Of a stretch of DNA of 64,000 nt, positions 8,363 to 16,829 are shown one piece after another. The DNA is from Flavobacteriales bacterium UBA7690 (GTDB lineage: Bacteria; Bacteroidota; Bacteroidia; Flavobacteriales_F; PHOS-HE28), in NCBI GenBank assembly GCA_002482775.1, contig DLGQ01000045.1, forward strand, positions 26,874 to 90,873. The letters are read 5' to 3'. Position numbers and translations under genes: made by a program. The notes beneath the pieces were generated by a model, which saw only the letters and a list, made by a program, of their open reading frames with translations, searched no databases and had not been told where the DNA came from. The first letter of the stretch is position 1; every line of letters begins with the position of its first letter.

Positions 8363-9208
8363 TTAACTCCTGAGCATCAGGAAAGTACGTCCCAAGAAGT
8401 TCTTCAATTCCTTCCGATGGACGATCTTGTCCAAGAAGCCGTGTTCCAGCACGAATTCGCTGGTCTGGAAGCCTTCGGGCAGGTCGCGGCCGATGGTCTC
8501 GCGCACCACGCGTGGGCCTGCGAAAGCAACGAGGGCTTTGGGTTCGGCGATATTCAGGTCGCCAAGCATGGCGAAACTGGCGGTAACGCCACCGGTAGTG
8601 GGGTCGGTGACCACGCTGATGTAGGGCAGTTTCTTTTTGGCGAGCAGGCTGAGCTTGGCACTGGTCTTGGCCATTTGCATCAGGCTGAAGCCAGCCTCCA
8701 TCATGCGCGCACCACCACTTTTGCTGATGATGACCAGCGGGCACTTGCGTTTCATGGCTTGGTCTGCGGCCATGGCGATCTTCTCGCCCATCACACTGCC
8801 CATGCTGCCACCGATGAAGCGGAAATCCATGCATGCGATCACCACATGGCTCTTGTCCAGTTTGCCTTCTGCCACGCGCATGGCATCGTTCAGGCCGGTG
8901 TCCTTCCGCGTTTTGGTCAGGCGGTCGGTGTACTTCTTGGTATCCTCGAAGTTCAAGGGGTCGCCGGCGATCAGGTCTGCGGCGATCTCGGTGAACTTGT
9001 GATCATCGAACAGGATGGCGAAGTACTCTTCACTGCCGATCTTCTCGTGGTGATCGCACTTCACGCACACCCAGAGGTTGTTCTCATGATCCTCGGAGGT
9101 CATGATCTCGTCGCACTCGGGGCACTTGTACCAAAGGCCTTCGGGTGTTTCCTTCTTCTCCTCCGTACTGGTGGTGATGCCTTCTTTGACGCGTGTGAAC
9201 CAGCCCAT
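8363..9208 (-). CDS. accD: Acetyl-CoA carboxylase carboxyltransferase subunit beta
   Basis: 281 residues from MGWFTRVKEG. With AccA it forms the carboxyltransferase that moves CO2 from carboxybiotin to acetyl-CoA, the first step of fatty acid synthesis. A zinc ribbon of four cysteines (C29, C32, C48, C51) is followed by the crotonase-like fold with SKSGGARMMEAGFSLMQMAK and DPTTGGVTASFAMLGD, which bind acetyl-CoA. The frame extends upstream but that stretch has no AccD similarity. A weaker -7-like box (CACCTTCG, 9228-9235) lies 19 bases before the start. accA is not in this window. Confidence 0.97.
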   Translation of the reverse strand: MGWFTRVKEGITTSTEEKKETPEGLWYKCPECDEIMTSEDHENNLWVCVKCDHHEKIGSEEYFAILFDDHKFTEIAADLIAGDPLNFEDTKKYTDRLTKTRKDTGLNDAMRVAEGKLDKSHVVIACMDFRFIGGSMGSVMGEKIAMAADQAMKRKCPLVIISKSGGARMMEAGFSLMQMAKTSAKLSLLAKKKLPYISVVTDPTTGGVTASFAMLGDLNIAEPKALVAFAGPRVVRETIGRDLPEGFQTSEFVLEHGFLDKIVHRKELKNFLGRTFLMLRS

Positions 9209-9258
9209 GGATGATCGTTCTGTAAGACGAAGGTGGTGAATTGCAGTGTCAAGTTCAC

Positions 9259-9296
9259 AAGCGGCGATCGGCGAGTGGGCTTGCCGCTCGCCGCTT
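9259..9296 (-). terminator. Possible terminator of the aldolase gene
   Basis: aagcggcga (9259-9267) and tcgccgctt (9288-9296) form a 9-bp stem 18 bases beyond the aldolase stop. The following T tract is weak. Confidence 0.4.
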
Positions 9297-9314
9297 ACCA
9301 CGAATGAATTTCAA

Positions 9315-10385
9315 TCAGGCTACTGTGATGCCCTTATCCAGGTAAACGTCCTGGATCGCGTTGAGCAAAGCGATACCCTCGTTCACCGGGCGCTGGAAAG
9401 CTTTGCGACCGCTGATCAACCCTTGGCCACCGGCGCGTTTGTTGATCACCGCTGTACGCACGGCTTCGGCCATGTCGCTGGCACCGCTGCTGGCACCACC
9501 GCTGTTGATCAGGCCGATGCGGCCCATGTAGCAGTTGGCCACTTGCCAGCGGCACAGATCGATCGGGTGGTCGGTGGTGAGTTCGCTGTAGACCTTCGGA
9601 TGTGTTTTGCCGTAGCCTTTCAGCGCGTTGTAGCCACCGTTGGTCTCCGGCAATTTCTGCTTGATGATGTCTGCCTGGATGGTAACGCCGAGGTGGTTGG
9701 CTTGGCCCGTGAGGTCGGTGGAGGTGTGGTAGTCCTTGCCGTCCACTTTGAAACCGTTGTTGCGGATGTAGCACCACAGGATGGTGGCCATGCCCAGCTC
9801 GTGCGCATGTTGGAACGCATCGGCGATCTCGGTGATCTGGCGGGTGCTTTCTTCACTACCGAAATAGATGGTCGCACCCACGGCAACGGCGCCCATATCC
9901 CATGCATCCTTCACGTTGCCGAAGAGCACCTGATCGAACTTGTTCGGCAGGGTCATCAGTTCGTTGTGGTTGATCTTAACGATGAACGGGATCTTGTGTG
10001 CGTACTTCCGCGCCACGCTTCCCAGAACGCCGTACGTGCTGGCCACCGCGTTGCAGCCGCCTTCCAGCGCGAGTTTCACGATGTTCTCACCGTCGAAGTA
10101 GATCGGGTTGGGGGCGAAGCTGGCTGCACCGCTGTGCTCGATCCCTTGATCAACCGGCAAGATGCTCATGTAGCCCGTGTTCGCCAAACGACCATTGCCG
10201 TATAGCGCTTGGATGCTGCGCATCACTTGCGGGGTACGGTTGCTGTGCGCGAAGCTGCGGTCCACGAAATCCGGTCCGGGCAGGTGTATCATCGACTTGT
10301 CGATGGTCTTGCACTGGTGATCGAGCAGGCTGGCTGCATCGTTGCCGAGGAGTTCGTCGAGCTTGCCGGTCTTCAAGGTCTGCAT
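9315..10385 (-). CDS. fbaB: Class I fructose-bisphosphate aldolase (FbaB/DhnA type)
   Basis: 356 residues, similar in length to E. coli FbaB. Cleaves fructose 1,6-bisphosphate to dihydroxyacetone phosphate and glyceraldehyde 3-phosphate through a Schiff base on lysine, without metal. Family marks are PVDQGIEH (77-84), IVKINHNE near 136, the lysine-containing IIKQKLP (about 240-246, candidate Schiff-base region) and the phosphate loop SGGASSGASDMAEAVRTA near the C-terminus. A TACCTTTG box with a TTG 21 bases further upstream gives the gene its own promoter. Confidence 0.93.
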   Translation of the reverse strand: MQTLKTGKLDELLGNDAASLLDHQCKTIDKSMIHLPGPDFVDRSFAHSNRTPQVMRSIQALYGNGRLANTGYMSILPVDQGIEHSGAASFAPNPIYFDGENIVKLALEGGCNAVASTYGVLGSVARKYAHKIPFIVKINHNELMTLPNKFDQVLFGNVKDAWDMGAVAVGATIYFGSEESTRQITEIADAFQHAHELGMATILWCYIRNNGFKVDGKDYHTSTDLTGQANHLGVTIQADIIKQKLPETNGGYNALKGYGKTHPKVYSELTTDHPIDLCRWQVANCYMGRIGLINSGGASSGASDMAEAVRTAVINKRAGGQGLISGRKAFQRPVNEGIALLNAIQDVYLDKGITVA

Positions 10386-10408
10386 GGGTGTTTCGCGTTA
10401 AGCGGCGG

Positions 10409-10440
10409 CAAAGGTAAGTATGGGTATGGCGCGAGGGCAA
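10409..10440 (-). promoter_or_regulatory. Promoter of the aldolase gene: TTG and TACCTTTG
   Basis: The -7 box TACCTTTG occupies 10409-10416 and a TTG occupies 10438-10440, with a 21-base spacer, close to the Bacteroidota arrangement. The leader would be about 15-20 bases. Confidence 0.6.
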
Positions 10441-10483
10441 CCAAGGCGGCTCAAAGGAGCAAGGTCACGGTCCTACGCCTGCC

Positions 10484-13009
10484 CTAGAACGGATAGCCGA
10501 TCCCCAGGTTGAAGTTGAATTGGGTACGGTAATTCACCAGCACGCCCAACGCGGCCTGCTCGGCTTCATACCGTTCCTTGGGCTGAAAGAGCCAGCGTTC
10601 ACCAACAGGTAGGGAGGGGTCTTTCGTCTGCATGCCCAGATCGAATCGCACGATGAAGAACTCGAAGTTCAAGCGCGCACCAACCCCGGTGCCTACGGCG
10701 AGTTCGCTCAGGAAATCCTGTACCTCGAATTCCGCGCCCGGCCTGCGTGGATCCTTGCGTCGGTTCCAGATGTTGCCCACATCGGTGAAGAGCGCACCTT
10801 CGAGGTAGCCGATCAGTTTGAAGCGGTATTCGAAGTTCGCTTCGATGCGGATCTCGCCGATGCGGTCATAAGCGAGCAGCGGTGCCGTGTATGAACCGGG
10901 GCCCAAGGACCGGGCACGCCAGGCGCGCATGCCGTTGGCACCACCACCGAAGAAGCTCGATTCGAACGGCAATACTTCCAGGTTCTTCAGCGGTATGCCG
11001 ATCCCCGCGGCGACCCGGAAAGCCAAACTGCTACGGTCGTGGATCATCCGGTTTATCCGGAAGTCATGGTCCATTTTCACATATTCCGAGTAGCGTACAC
11101 CGAAGAGGGTGCGGTAGTCGCGTCCGGTGAGGGTATCCACCAGCTGCACGGCGTTCTTCTGGAAGATGTCCTGCACGCCGCGCACCACGGTACCTGCGAG
11201 TTCACCGGTGCTGCGCAGGTAGTACACGTTGCGTCTGAACTTCGTCCCTTGCGTGTTCCACGTGAATGTGGCGCGTGGGATGTTCACGATCAAGTGGCTT
11301 GTATAGCTGTTGGTGAAGACCGGGTCGTTGGTGCGGATCAAGAAGTCTTCGAACTCCGGGCTCTTGGAAGGGATCTTGATCACGTTGAGGTCCGCCACAT
11401 AGAACCCCCACGTTTTGGTCGCGGTCTCGTTCCATTCGAACCCGACGCCACCCTTCACCAAGGTGCGCGTGAAATCCGGCCTGCGCTGGTAATTGAATAG
11501 TGTATTGACCAGCAGCCGCGATCCACTGGATTTGCTGAAGAGTCCCGTGAACGGCCGAGGGAACCCCATGGTGATCTCCGGGCCGATGCTGATGGTATTG
11601 AAGAAGGTGTTCTTGTTCAGCACTTGGTCCACCTGGCCGTCATTGCCGTTCCGGGTGAAGCTTTGCTGTGCTTCCAGACCGACGTTCATCTGGGCTTGGA
11701 TGAACCCGAGGGACTTGAACACGTTGCGGTGCCTGTAACCAACGCTCAACGTGGTGCCGAAGAAGCCACCCCTGTTGGTGGCATAGACCTCGGAGGTCAT
11801 GGTCTGTGGCTTTCCGGGCAACAATCCGATCCGCGCGTTGGCCACCCCGAGCTTCCCCACACCGCTGGTGTCGTAGCTCACCTCCACGCGGTCGAACACG
11901 CGCAGGCCGGAGAGGCGGCGGTAGGTCTTGTCGCCCTGGCTTTGCTGGAAACGGCTGTCCGGTTGCAGGAAAATGGAACCCACCAAGGCCCGCGGGTGGT
12001 ACATCAGGGGGCCCCGGTGTATGATGCTGTAACCGGCATGCTCGGTGGTATCCATCTCACCCAGCGACACAGGCCCACCGGAAACGATGGTGACTTCACC
12101 GATGGTGTAGATGGTGCCTTCTGCCGTGCCCTTCAATCCGCGCCCGCTCTTGGCGTAGGGGCGTTCCATCCGTAGCACGAGATCCACTTGGTGGCCACCC
12201 ACTGCGGTGTCTGCCTTGTACTGGATCAGGTCGCGGACGAAGAAGAGGTAGCCCACCTCCTTCAGCTGTTCGGTGATGCGTGTCCGTTCGGCATCGAGCA
12301 CATCGGCATCGTACCGGTCGCCGGACTTCAACAGGCTTTGGTTCCAGCCCGAACGCACATGGTAATGGATCGTGGAATCGTCCACCGTGAAGGTGATGTT
12401 GCGCAAGCGGTAGGTAGGGCCGGGCGTAACACGGTATTCCACCTCCACCTTGGGTTGGCGGTATGGCCTGCCACGCTTGTTGCCGAAGATCCGGCGGTGG
12501 GCATGGTAGGTGGTATCCGATGCCGTTGCTTGGAACCAGCCCTCCTTGTGCATGTACATCCGGATCTGGTCCGTGGACCTGCGCGTAAGGCTGGTGTCCA
12601 ACACCACGGGCGGCTCACCGGTGCGTTCGCGTGTGCTGCGGTCGCAAGTGCGCTCCCGTTTTCCTTCCTTCACCCGCTCCACGTTGCGCTGCACACAAAG
12701 GCTGTCTTTGCGCACGCGTTCCCGGTGAAGCCTCTGTTGGTCGCTCAGGTTGTAGATGCCGAGGTAGATGGGGACTCCCAGGATGCGTTTGTTGGGCTTC
12801 TGCTTGATGATGGAGGCCACATCGGCGGGGTCAGCGCTCGCTTCGGAGAACACCACGCGGTTCCGTTTCAGCAGGTATTGCCCGTCTGCAACACGCCTGG
12901 TGGGGTCGCAGCCGCACAGCAGCAGCACCAGCAGTGTGGAGAGGATATGGTGTTGGCGAAGCCGCAAGCAGAACGGATGACTGCCTATTTTGCGGGCGTG
13001 CCGCCGCAT
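10484..13009 (-). CDS. tamL: TamL-like outer membrane lipoprotein of the BamA/TamA (Omp85) family
   Basis: 841 residues from MRRHARKIGS. The signal peptide ends in the lipobox LLCGC with the acylated cysteine at about position 34, which separates the Bacteroidota TamL from BamA and TamA. The N-terminal half has POTRA-like repeats (for example VEYRVTPGPTYRLRNITFTV); the C-terminal half is a 16-strand-type barrel with the lid-loop region near FFGGGANGMRAWRARSLGPG and the end FNFNLGIGYPF. It should work with TamB in outer membrane or surface protein assembly. Divergent from the TrmH-type gene, a neighbourhood I recall as common in the phylum. The start is supported by a TATATTTG box 9 bases upstream. 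Confidence 0.9.
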   Translation of the reverse strand: MRRHARKIGSHPFCLRLRQHHILSTLLVLLLCGCDPTRRVADGQYLLKRNRVVFSEASADPADVASIIKQKPNKRILGVPIYLGIYNLSDQQRLHRERVRKDSLCVQRNVERVKEGKRERTCDRSTRERTGEPPVVLDTSLTRRSTDQIRMYMHKEGWFQATASDTTYHAHRRIFGNKRGRPYRQPKVEVEYRVTPGPTYRLRNITFTVDDSTIHYHVRSGWNQSLLKSGDRYDADVLDAERTRITEQLKEVGYLFFVRDLIQYKADTAVGGHQVDLVLRMERPYAKSGRGLKGTAEGTIYTIGEVTIVSGGPVSLGEMDTTEHAGYSIIHRGPLMYHPRALVGSIFLQPDSRFQQSQGDKTYRRLSGLRVFDRVEVSYDTSGVGKLGVANARIGLLPGKPQTMTSEVYATNRGGFFGTTLSVGYRHRNVFKSLGFIQAQMNVGLEAQQSFTRNGNDGQVDQVLNKNTFFNTISIGPEITMGFPRPFTGLFSKSSGSRLLVNTLFNYQRRPDFTRTLVKGGVGFEWNETATKTWGFYVADLNVIKIPSKSPEFEDFLIRTNDPVFTNSYTSHLIVNIPRATFTWNTQGTKFRRNVYYLRSTGELAGTVVRGVQDIFQKNAVQLVDTLTGRDYRTLFGVRYSEYVKMDHDFRINRMIHDRSSLAFRVAAGIGIPLKNLEVLPFESSFFGGGANGMRAWRARSLGPGSYTAPLLAYDRIGEIRIEANFEYRFKLIGYLEGALFTDVGNIWNRRKDPRRPGAEFEVQDFLSELAVGTGVGARLNFEFFIVRFDLGMQTKDPSLPVGERWLFQPKERYEAEQAALGVLVNYRTQFNFNLGIGYPF

Positions 13010-13018
13010 CGGCAGCGC

Positions 13019-13047
13019 CAAATATACCCTCGGCCTGTGAGCACCAA
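13019..13047 (-). promoter_or_regulatory. Promoter of tamL: TTG and TATATTTG
   Basis: -7 box TATATTTG at 13019-13026 and TTG at 13045-13047 with an 18-base spacer, both on the minus strand. The upstream half overlaps the first codons of the divergent methyltransferase gene. Confidence 0.6.
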
Positions 13048-13780
13048 AGCCTTGTTGAAGCATGCCCGGTCGTTACAGCAAAAGAAGTTCCGGGATGAGA
13101 GCGGGGAGTTCCTTGTTCAAGGGCCCAAGGTGGTAGGGGAGTTGCTGGCGAGCGGCTGGCCGGTCACCGCCTTGCTGGCGTCTGCGGCCGTGGCAGCGCG
13201 AGCACAGTTCGCCAAAGCCGATGTGGTGCCGGAACATGAGCTTGAGCGGATCGGTACCTTGGAGAGCGGGAACGAGCTGATCGCCATCGCGCGCAAACCG
13301 GAATTGCCGGGGATCACGGACCTCGAGCAGGATGAGCTCTTGCTGGCACTGGACGGCATCACCGATCCGGGGAACCTGGGTACCGTACTACGCATCGCGG
13401 ATTGGTTCGGTATCCGGCGTGTCTGGTGCAGCGCAGGAAGTGTGGATCCGTACAACCCCAAATGCGTGCAAGCCAGCATGGGCGCGATCTTCCGTGTTGA
13501 AGTGCAGCACCTTGAACTTTCGGCGATCCTTGCCCGGCAGCAAAAGGCGGGTGCTGTCATCTACATGGCCAGCATGGAAGGCGGGTCGGTATTCGCGGAG
13601 CACCTCGCGCCAAAGGCGGTCCTGGTCATGGGCAGCGAATCCCACGGTATCTCACCGGAGGTGCGGAAGCTGAAAGGAACCTTGATCAGTATTCCCGGCA
13701 AAGGCGGGTCAGAATCGCTCAACGTGGCGATGGCCACTTCGGCCCTGTGCATGGAGTTCGCTCGTCAGCGGAATTTGTAG
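13037..13780 (+). CDS. TrmH/SpoU-family RNA 2'-O-methyltransferase
   Basis: 247 residues if it starts at the GTG of VSTKALLKHARSLQQKKFRD. SPOUT-fold enzyme that methylates a ribose 2'-OH in rRNA or tRNA with SAM. The three family motifs are LDGITDPGNLGTVLRIADWF, VMGSESHGI and IPGKGGSESLNVAMATSA, the knotted SAM site. An N-terminal substrate-binding domain occupies about the first 95 residues. The exact nucleotide target is unknown. The frame is open far upstream, but that part is antisense to tamL. Its 3' end overlaps the convergent oxidoreductase gene by 16 bases. Confidence 0.92.
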   Translation: MSTKALLKHARSLQQKKFRDESGEFLVQGPKVVGELLASGWPVTALLASAAVAARAQFAKADVVPEHELERIGTLESGNELIAIARKPELPGITDLEQDELLLALDGITDPGNLGTVLRIADWFGIRRVWCSAGSVDPYNPKCVQASMGAIFRVEVQHLELSAILARQQKAGAVIYMASMEGGSVFAEHLAPKAVLVMGSESHGISPEVRKLKGTLISIPGKGGSESLNVAMATSALCMEFARQRNL

Positions 13781-15327
13781 CTCACGGCGATCATGTCCGC
13801 CACGCGCTGTCCGTCCATGGCCGCGCTAACGATGCCGCCGGCGTACCCGGCACCTTCGCCGCAGGGGTAAAGGCCGCCCACCTCCACATGCTCCAACGTC
13901 TCACGATCGCGTGGGATGCGCACCGGTGAGCTCGTACGCGATTCCACAGCCACCACGACGGCTTCGTTGGTCCTGTACCCACGGATCTTCTTGCCGAAAG
14001 CGGCCATGCCTTCGCGCAGACGCAAGCCTACTTCGGGTGGCAGTAATTCATCCACACGGAACGGAACGATCCCCGGCGGATAACTGCATTCCGGTAGGTC
14101 CAACGAGTTACGCCCTTGGATGAAGTCTTCCATCCGTTGAGCAGGCGCTGTCTGCCGCTGGCCACCTGCTTTCCACGCCGCATGTTCGATGCCACGCTGG
14201 TAGTGCATGCTTGCCAGTTCAGGATCTTCTCCCGTGGTGTGGTGCGCCAGTTCCTTCGCGGAAAGTCCCACCACCATGCCGGAGTTGGCGAACGGGTTGT
14301 TGCGTTTGCTGGGGCTCCAGCCGTTGGTCACGATCTCGTCGTTCGCGGTGGCACAAGGCGCGATGATGCCGCCCGGGCACATGCAGAACGAATACACACC
14401 GAGGCCGTTCACCTGTTGCACCACGCTGTAACTCGCCGGTGGTAGGTATGGGTCGCGCACATCGCAGTGGTACATCGCTGCATCGATGATGGCCTGCGGA
14501 TGTTCGATACGGACGCCCAGCGCGAAGTCCTTGCGTTCAATACGGATGCCTTTCGCGTGCAGCAGTTGGAAAATGTCGCGCGCCGAATGGCCCGTAGCGA
14601 GCACAACGGCATCAGCTTCGAACACGCGATCATCCGAGGTGCGTACACCACGCATGCGACCACCTTCAACCAACAGATCGGTAACTCGACTATTGAAATG
14701 CACTTCTCCACCGGCAGCGATGATCGCTTCGCGCATGGCCGTGATGATGTGCGGCAGCTTATTGGTCCCGATGTGCGGATGTGCATCCACAAGGATGTCC
14801 TCGGAGGCACCGAAGGCCACCAGCGTACGTAGGACGGCTTCCACATCGCCACGTTTGTGGCTGCGCGTGTAGAGCTTGCCATCGCTGTACGTACCTGCGC
14901 CGCCTTCGCCGAAACAGTAATTGCTGTCGGCATCCACGATATGCTGCTTGTTGATGGCGGCCAGATCGCGGCGGCGTGCCCGCACATCTTTCCCACGTTC
15001 CAAGAGGACGGGTCTAATCCCATGTTCGATGCAACGAAGCGCATTGAAGAGCCCGGCCGGTCCGCAACCCACGATGATCACCGGTCGGTTACCATGAACA
15101 GCAGGGAGCGGTTCTGCTGGAGGTGCCTCGCTGATCGCTTCATCCATCACTTGCACCCGCATGCGGATGAGGGGATGTTTACTGCGTGCATCAATGGAAC
15201 GCTTCAGCACCTTGGATGTGTGCACGGTTCCCAAGGGCATGGCGGCAGCTTCGGCAGCAGCTTCCCGCACGAGCACCGGATCAACGGCGTCGCGTGGGGA
15301 TAACGCGATGTCCACCACCCGTTCCAT
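13765..15327 (-). CDS. FAD-dependent oxidoreductase (COG2509-like)
   Basis: 520 residues. The dinucleotide-binding motif GCGPAG is at 87-92 inside VIIVGCGPAGLFNALRCIE, and the FAD-associated CFGEGGAGTYSDGKLYTR, VLATGHSARDIF and the C-terminal GLYPCGEGAGYAGGIVSAA are those of the uncharacterised FAD-dependent dehydrogenase family. The N-terminal 80 residues form a small extra domain typical of the family. Reaction and substrate are not known. Only 3 bases separate it from porT upstream, so the two are probably cotranscribed; it overlaps the convergent methyltransferase gene by 16 bases. Confidence 0.88.
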   Translation of the reverse strand: MERVVDIALSPRDAVDPVLVREAAAEAAAMPLGTVHTSKVLKRSIDARSKHPLIRMRVQVMDEAISEAPPAEPLPAVHGNRPVIIVGCGPAGLFNALRCIEHGIRPVLLERGKDVRARRRDLAAINKQHIVDADSNYCFGEGGAGTYSDGKLYTRSHKRGDVEAVLRTLVAFGASEDILVDAHPHIGTNKLPHIITAMREAIIAAGGEVHFNSRVTDLLVEGGRMRGVRTSDDRVFEADAVVLATGHSARDIFQLLHAKGIRIERKDFALGVRIEHPQAIIDAAMYHCDVRDPYLPPASYSVVQQVNGLGVYSFCMCPGGIIAPCATANDEIVTNGWSPSKRNNPFANSGMVVGLSAKELAHHTTGEDPELASMHYQRGIEHAAWKAGGQRQTAPAQRMEDFIQGRNSLDLPECSYPPGIVPFRVDELLPPEVGLRLREGMAAFGKKIRGYRTNEAVVVAVESRTSSPVRIPRDRETLEHVEVGGLYPCGEGAGYAGGIVSAAMDGQRVADMIAVSYKFR

Positions 15328-15330
15328 CGG

Positions 15331-16059
15331 CTAACCTTCGAAGGTGAAGGTGAGCACCCAGGTCTTCGAGCGTAGGCTCTCTATGGGGACACTGAAACGT
15401 GTTCCGTCATCGACCAGCAAGTTGGGTATGCCGAACGAGGCTTTCAATTCCATGCCGAACTTGAAATAGGTGAGGAACATGTCCATGCCACCGCCGATCT
15501 CAGCTGCATAGTCGTTGCGCGCCAACTTCACCACCACCTCATCATCCAGCGAATTGTTCACGTCCTTCTGGCTGGCCATGTCGATGCAGTACTTGCCGCC
15601 ACCGATCAGGTACACTGCGAAATTGTTGATGCGTGCGCTTCGGTATTTCACCAGCAGCGGGAATTCGAGGTAGGTGCTTTCTACCGGTTTCAGGAAGAAC
15701 TTGGAGCTTCCGTCCGGCTCCCGGAATTCGTATTGAAGGATGCGTTCTTGGAAGGACAAGGTGGGCAGGAACCGGAAGCTCACGTACGGGTTCACGTTCA
15801 GCGATGCCACGATGCCGAGGTTGAAGCCCGGTTGTTTCTGGTGTTGAAGCACGAGCAACGAATCGCGGAACGGCGACTGCGGATCCAGCTTCATTTGGAA
15901 ATCGCTGGTGTTGTAGCTCAGGAGGAAGCCGAAGTGGAGCCGATGCAGATCGAAGTTGGGCAGGTTCTCCACCTTGATGCCTTTCTGGGCACTGGCCACC
16001 TGTGCGGTGGATCCGACGAAGCATAAGGCGATGAGGTGGGAGAGCAGACGGGCACGCAT
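15331..16059 (-). CDS. porT: Type IX secretion outer membrane protein PorT
   Basis: 242 residues with a signal peptide (MRARLLSHLIALCFVGSTAQ, cleavage near 25) and alternating aromatic beta strands ending VLTFTFEG, an 8-strand-type outer membrane barrel. PorT (SprT in gliding bacteria) is needed for T9SS function. The assignment rests on size, N-terminal LPNFDLHRLHFGFLLSYN, and position next to ubiE, a linkage I recall from many Bacteroidota. The window encodes ten likely clients of this machine. A TACTTTCG box lies 12 bases before the start codon. Confidence 0.88.
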   Translation of the reverse strand: MRARLLSHLIALCFVGSTAQVASAQKGIKVENLPNFDLHRLHFGFLLSYNTSDFQMKLDPQSPFRDSLLVLQHQKQPGFNLGIVASLNVNPYVSFRFLPTLSFQERILQYEFREPDGSSKFFLKPVESTYLEFPLLVKYRSARINNFAVYLIGGGKYCIDMASQKDVNNSLDDEVVVKLARNDYAAEIGGGMDMFLTYFKFGMELKASFGIPNLLVDDGTRFSVPIESLRSKTWVLTFTFEG

Positions 16060-16071
16060 CGATGGTGGGAA

Positions 16072-16079
16072 CGAAAGTA
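16072..16079 (-). promoter_or_regulatory. -7-like promoter element TACTTTCG of porT
   Basis: Ends 12 bases before the porT start codon in the 53-base gap after ubiE, so porT may be transcribed separately from ubiE. Confidence 0.5.
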
Positions 16080-16112
16080 ACGACGGATCGTTGTGTGCCT
16101 TGGCCGCAAGCC

Positions 16113-16829
16113 TTACTTGTGGGCGGTGTACAACGTAGCGATGCCGCCGGTAAGCGATCGTGCTTGGGGGCTCTTTCCACCTGCGGCGGTGAGCAGCCCA
16201 AGGAATTCCGTGCCCTGCGGGAAGGCATCCACGCTTTTCGGGAGGTAGGTGTATGCCGCGGCATCCTTGCTCACCATGCGGCCGATGAAGGGCATCACGT
16301 GGTGGAAGTAGAAGCGGAACAACTGCTTCATGGGGGCGCGTTGCGGCTTGGAGAATTCCAGGATGAAGAGCCGACCACCGGGTTTCAATACGCGCAGCAT
16401 TTCGCGTAGGCCTTTGGAGAGGTCCTCGAAGTTGCGCACCCCGAATGCCACTGTCACCGCCTCGAACGTCGCATCAGCGAATGGCAGGGCGGTGGAATCA
16501 GCCTGTTGCAGGGTGATGCGTTGCGAAAGCCCGCGTTGCTCCACCTTGGTGCGGCCGTGCTTCAACATGCCTTCCGAAATATCGATGCCTGTGATCCTTT
16601 CGGCCTTTGTCGCCGCCATGATCGCAAGGTCCGCAGTGCCGGTAGCCACATCCAGCAAGCGTTCCACGGGCTTCTCACCCACCATTCGGATCACTTTACG
16701 GCGCCATCCCTGATCGATGCCCAATGAGAAGAGCCGGTTCAGCAGGTCGTACTTCGGGCTTATCGCATCGAACATCTGCTCCACCTGTTCGCGCTTGGAG
16801 CCATCGGAAGAGTAGGGGGTCACGGTCAT
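16113..16829 (-). CDS. ubiE: Demethylmenaquinone methyltransferase (UbiE/MenG)
   Basis: 238 residues. C-methylates demethylmenaquinone in the last step of menaquinone synthesis; menaquinone is the usual quinone of this phylum. Motif I is LLDVATGTADLAI (58-70); VAFGVRNFEDLSKGLREM, VLKPGGRLFILEFSKP and the C-terminal SLTGGIATLYTA are family signatures. Its first codon overlaps the end of the kinase gene by 4 bases, indicating translational coupling. Confidence 0.97.
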   Translation of the reverse strand: MTVTPYSSDGSKREQVEQMFDAISPKYDLLNRLFSLGIDQGWRRKVIRMVGEKPVERLLDVATGTADLAIMAATKAERITGIDISEGMLKHGRTKVEQRGLSQRITLQQADSTALPFADATFEAVTVAFGVRNFEDLSKGLREMLRVLKPGGRLFILEFSKPQRAPMKQLFRFYFHHVMPFIGRMVSKDAAAYTYLPKSVDAFPQGTEFLGLLTAAGGKSPQARSLTGGIATLYTAHK

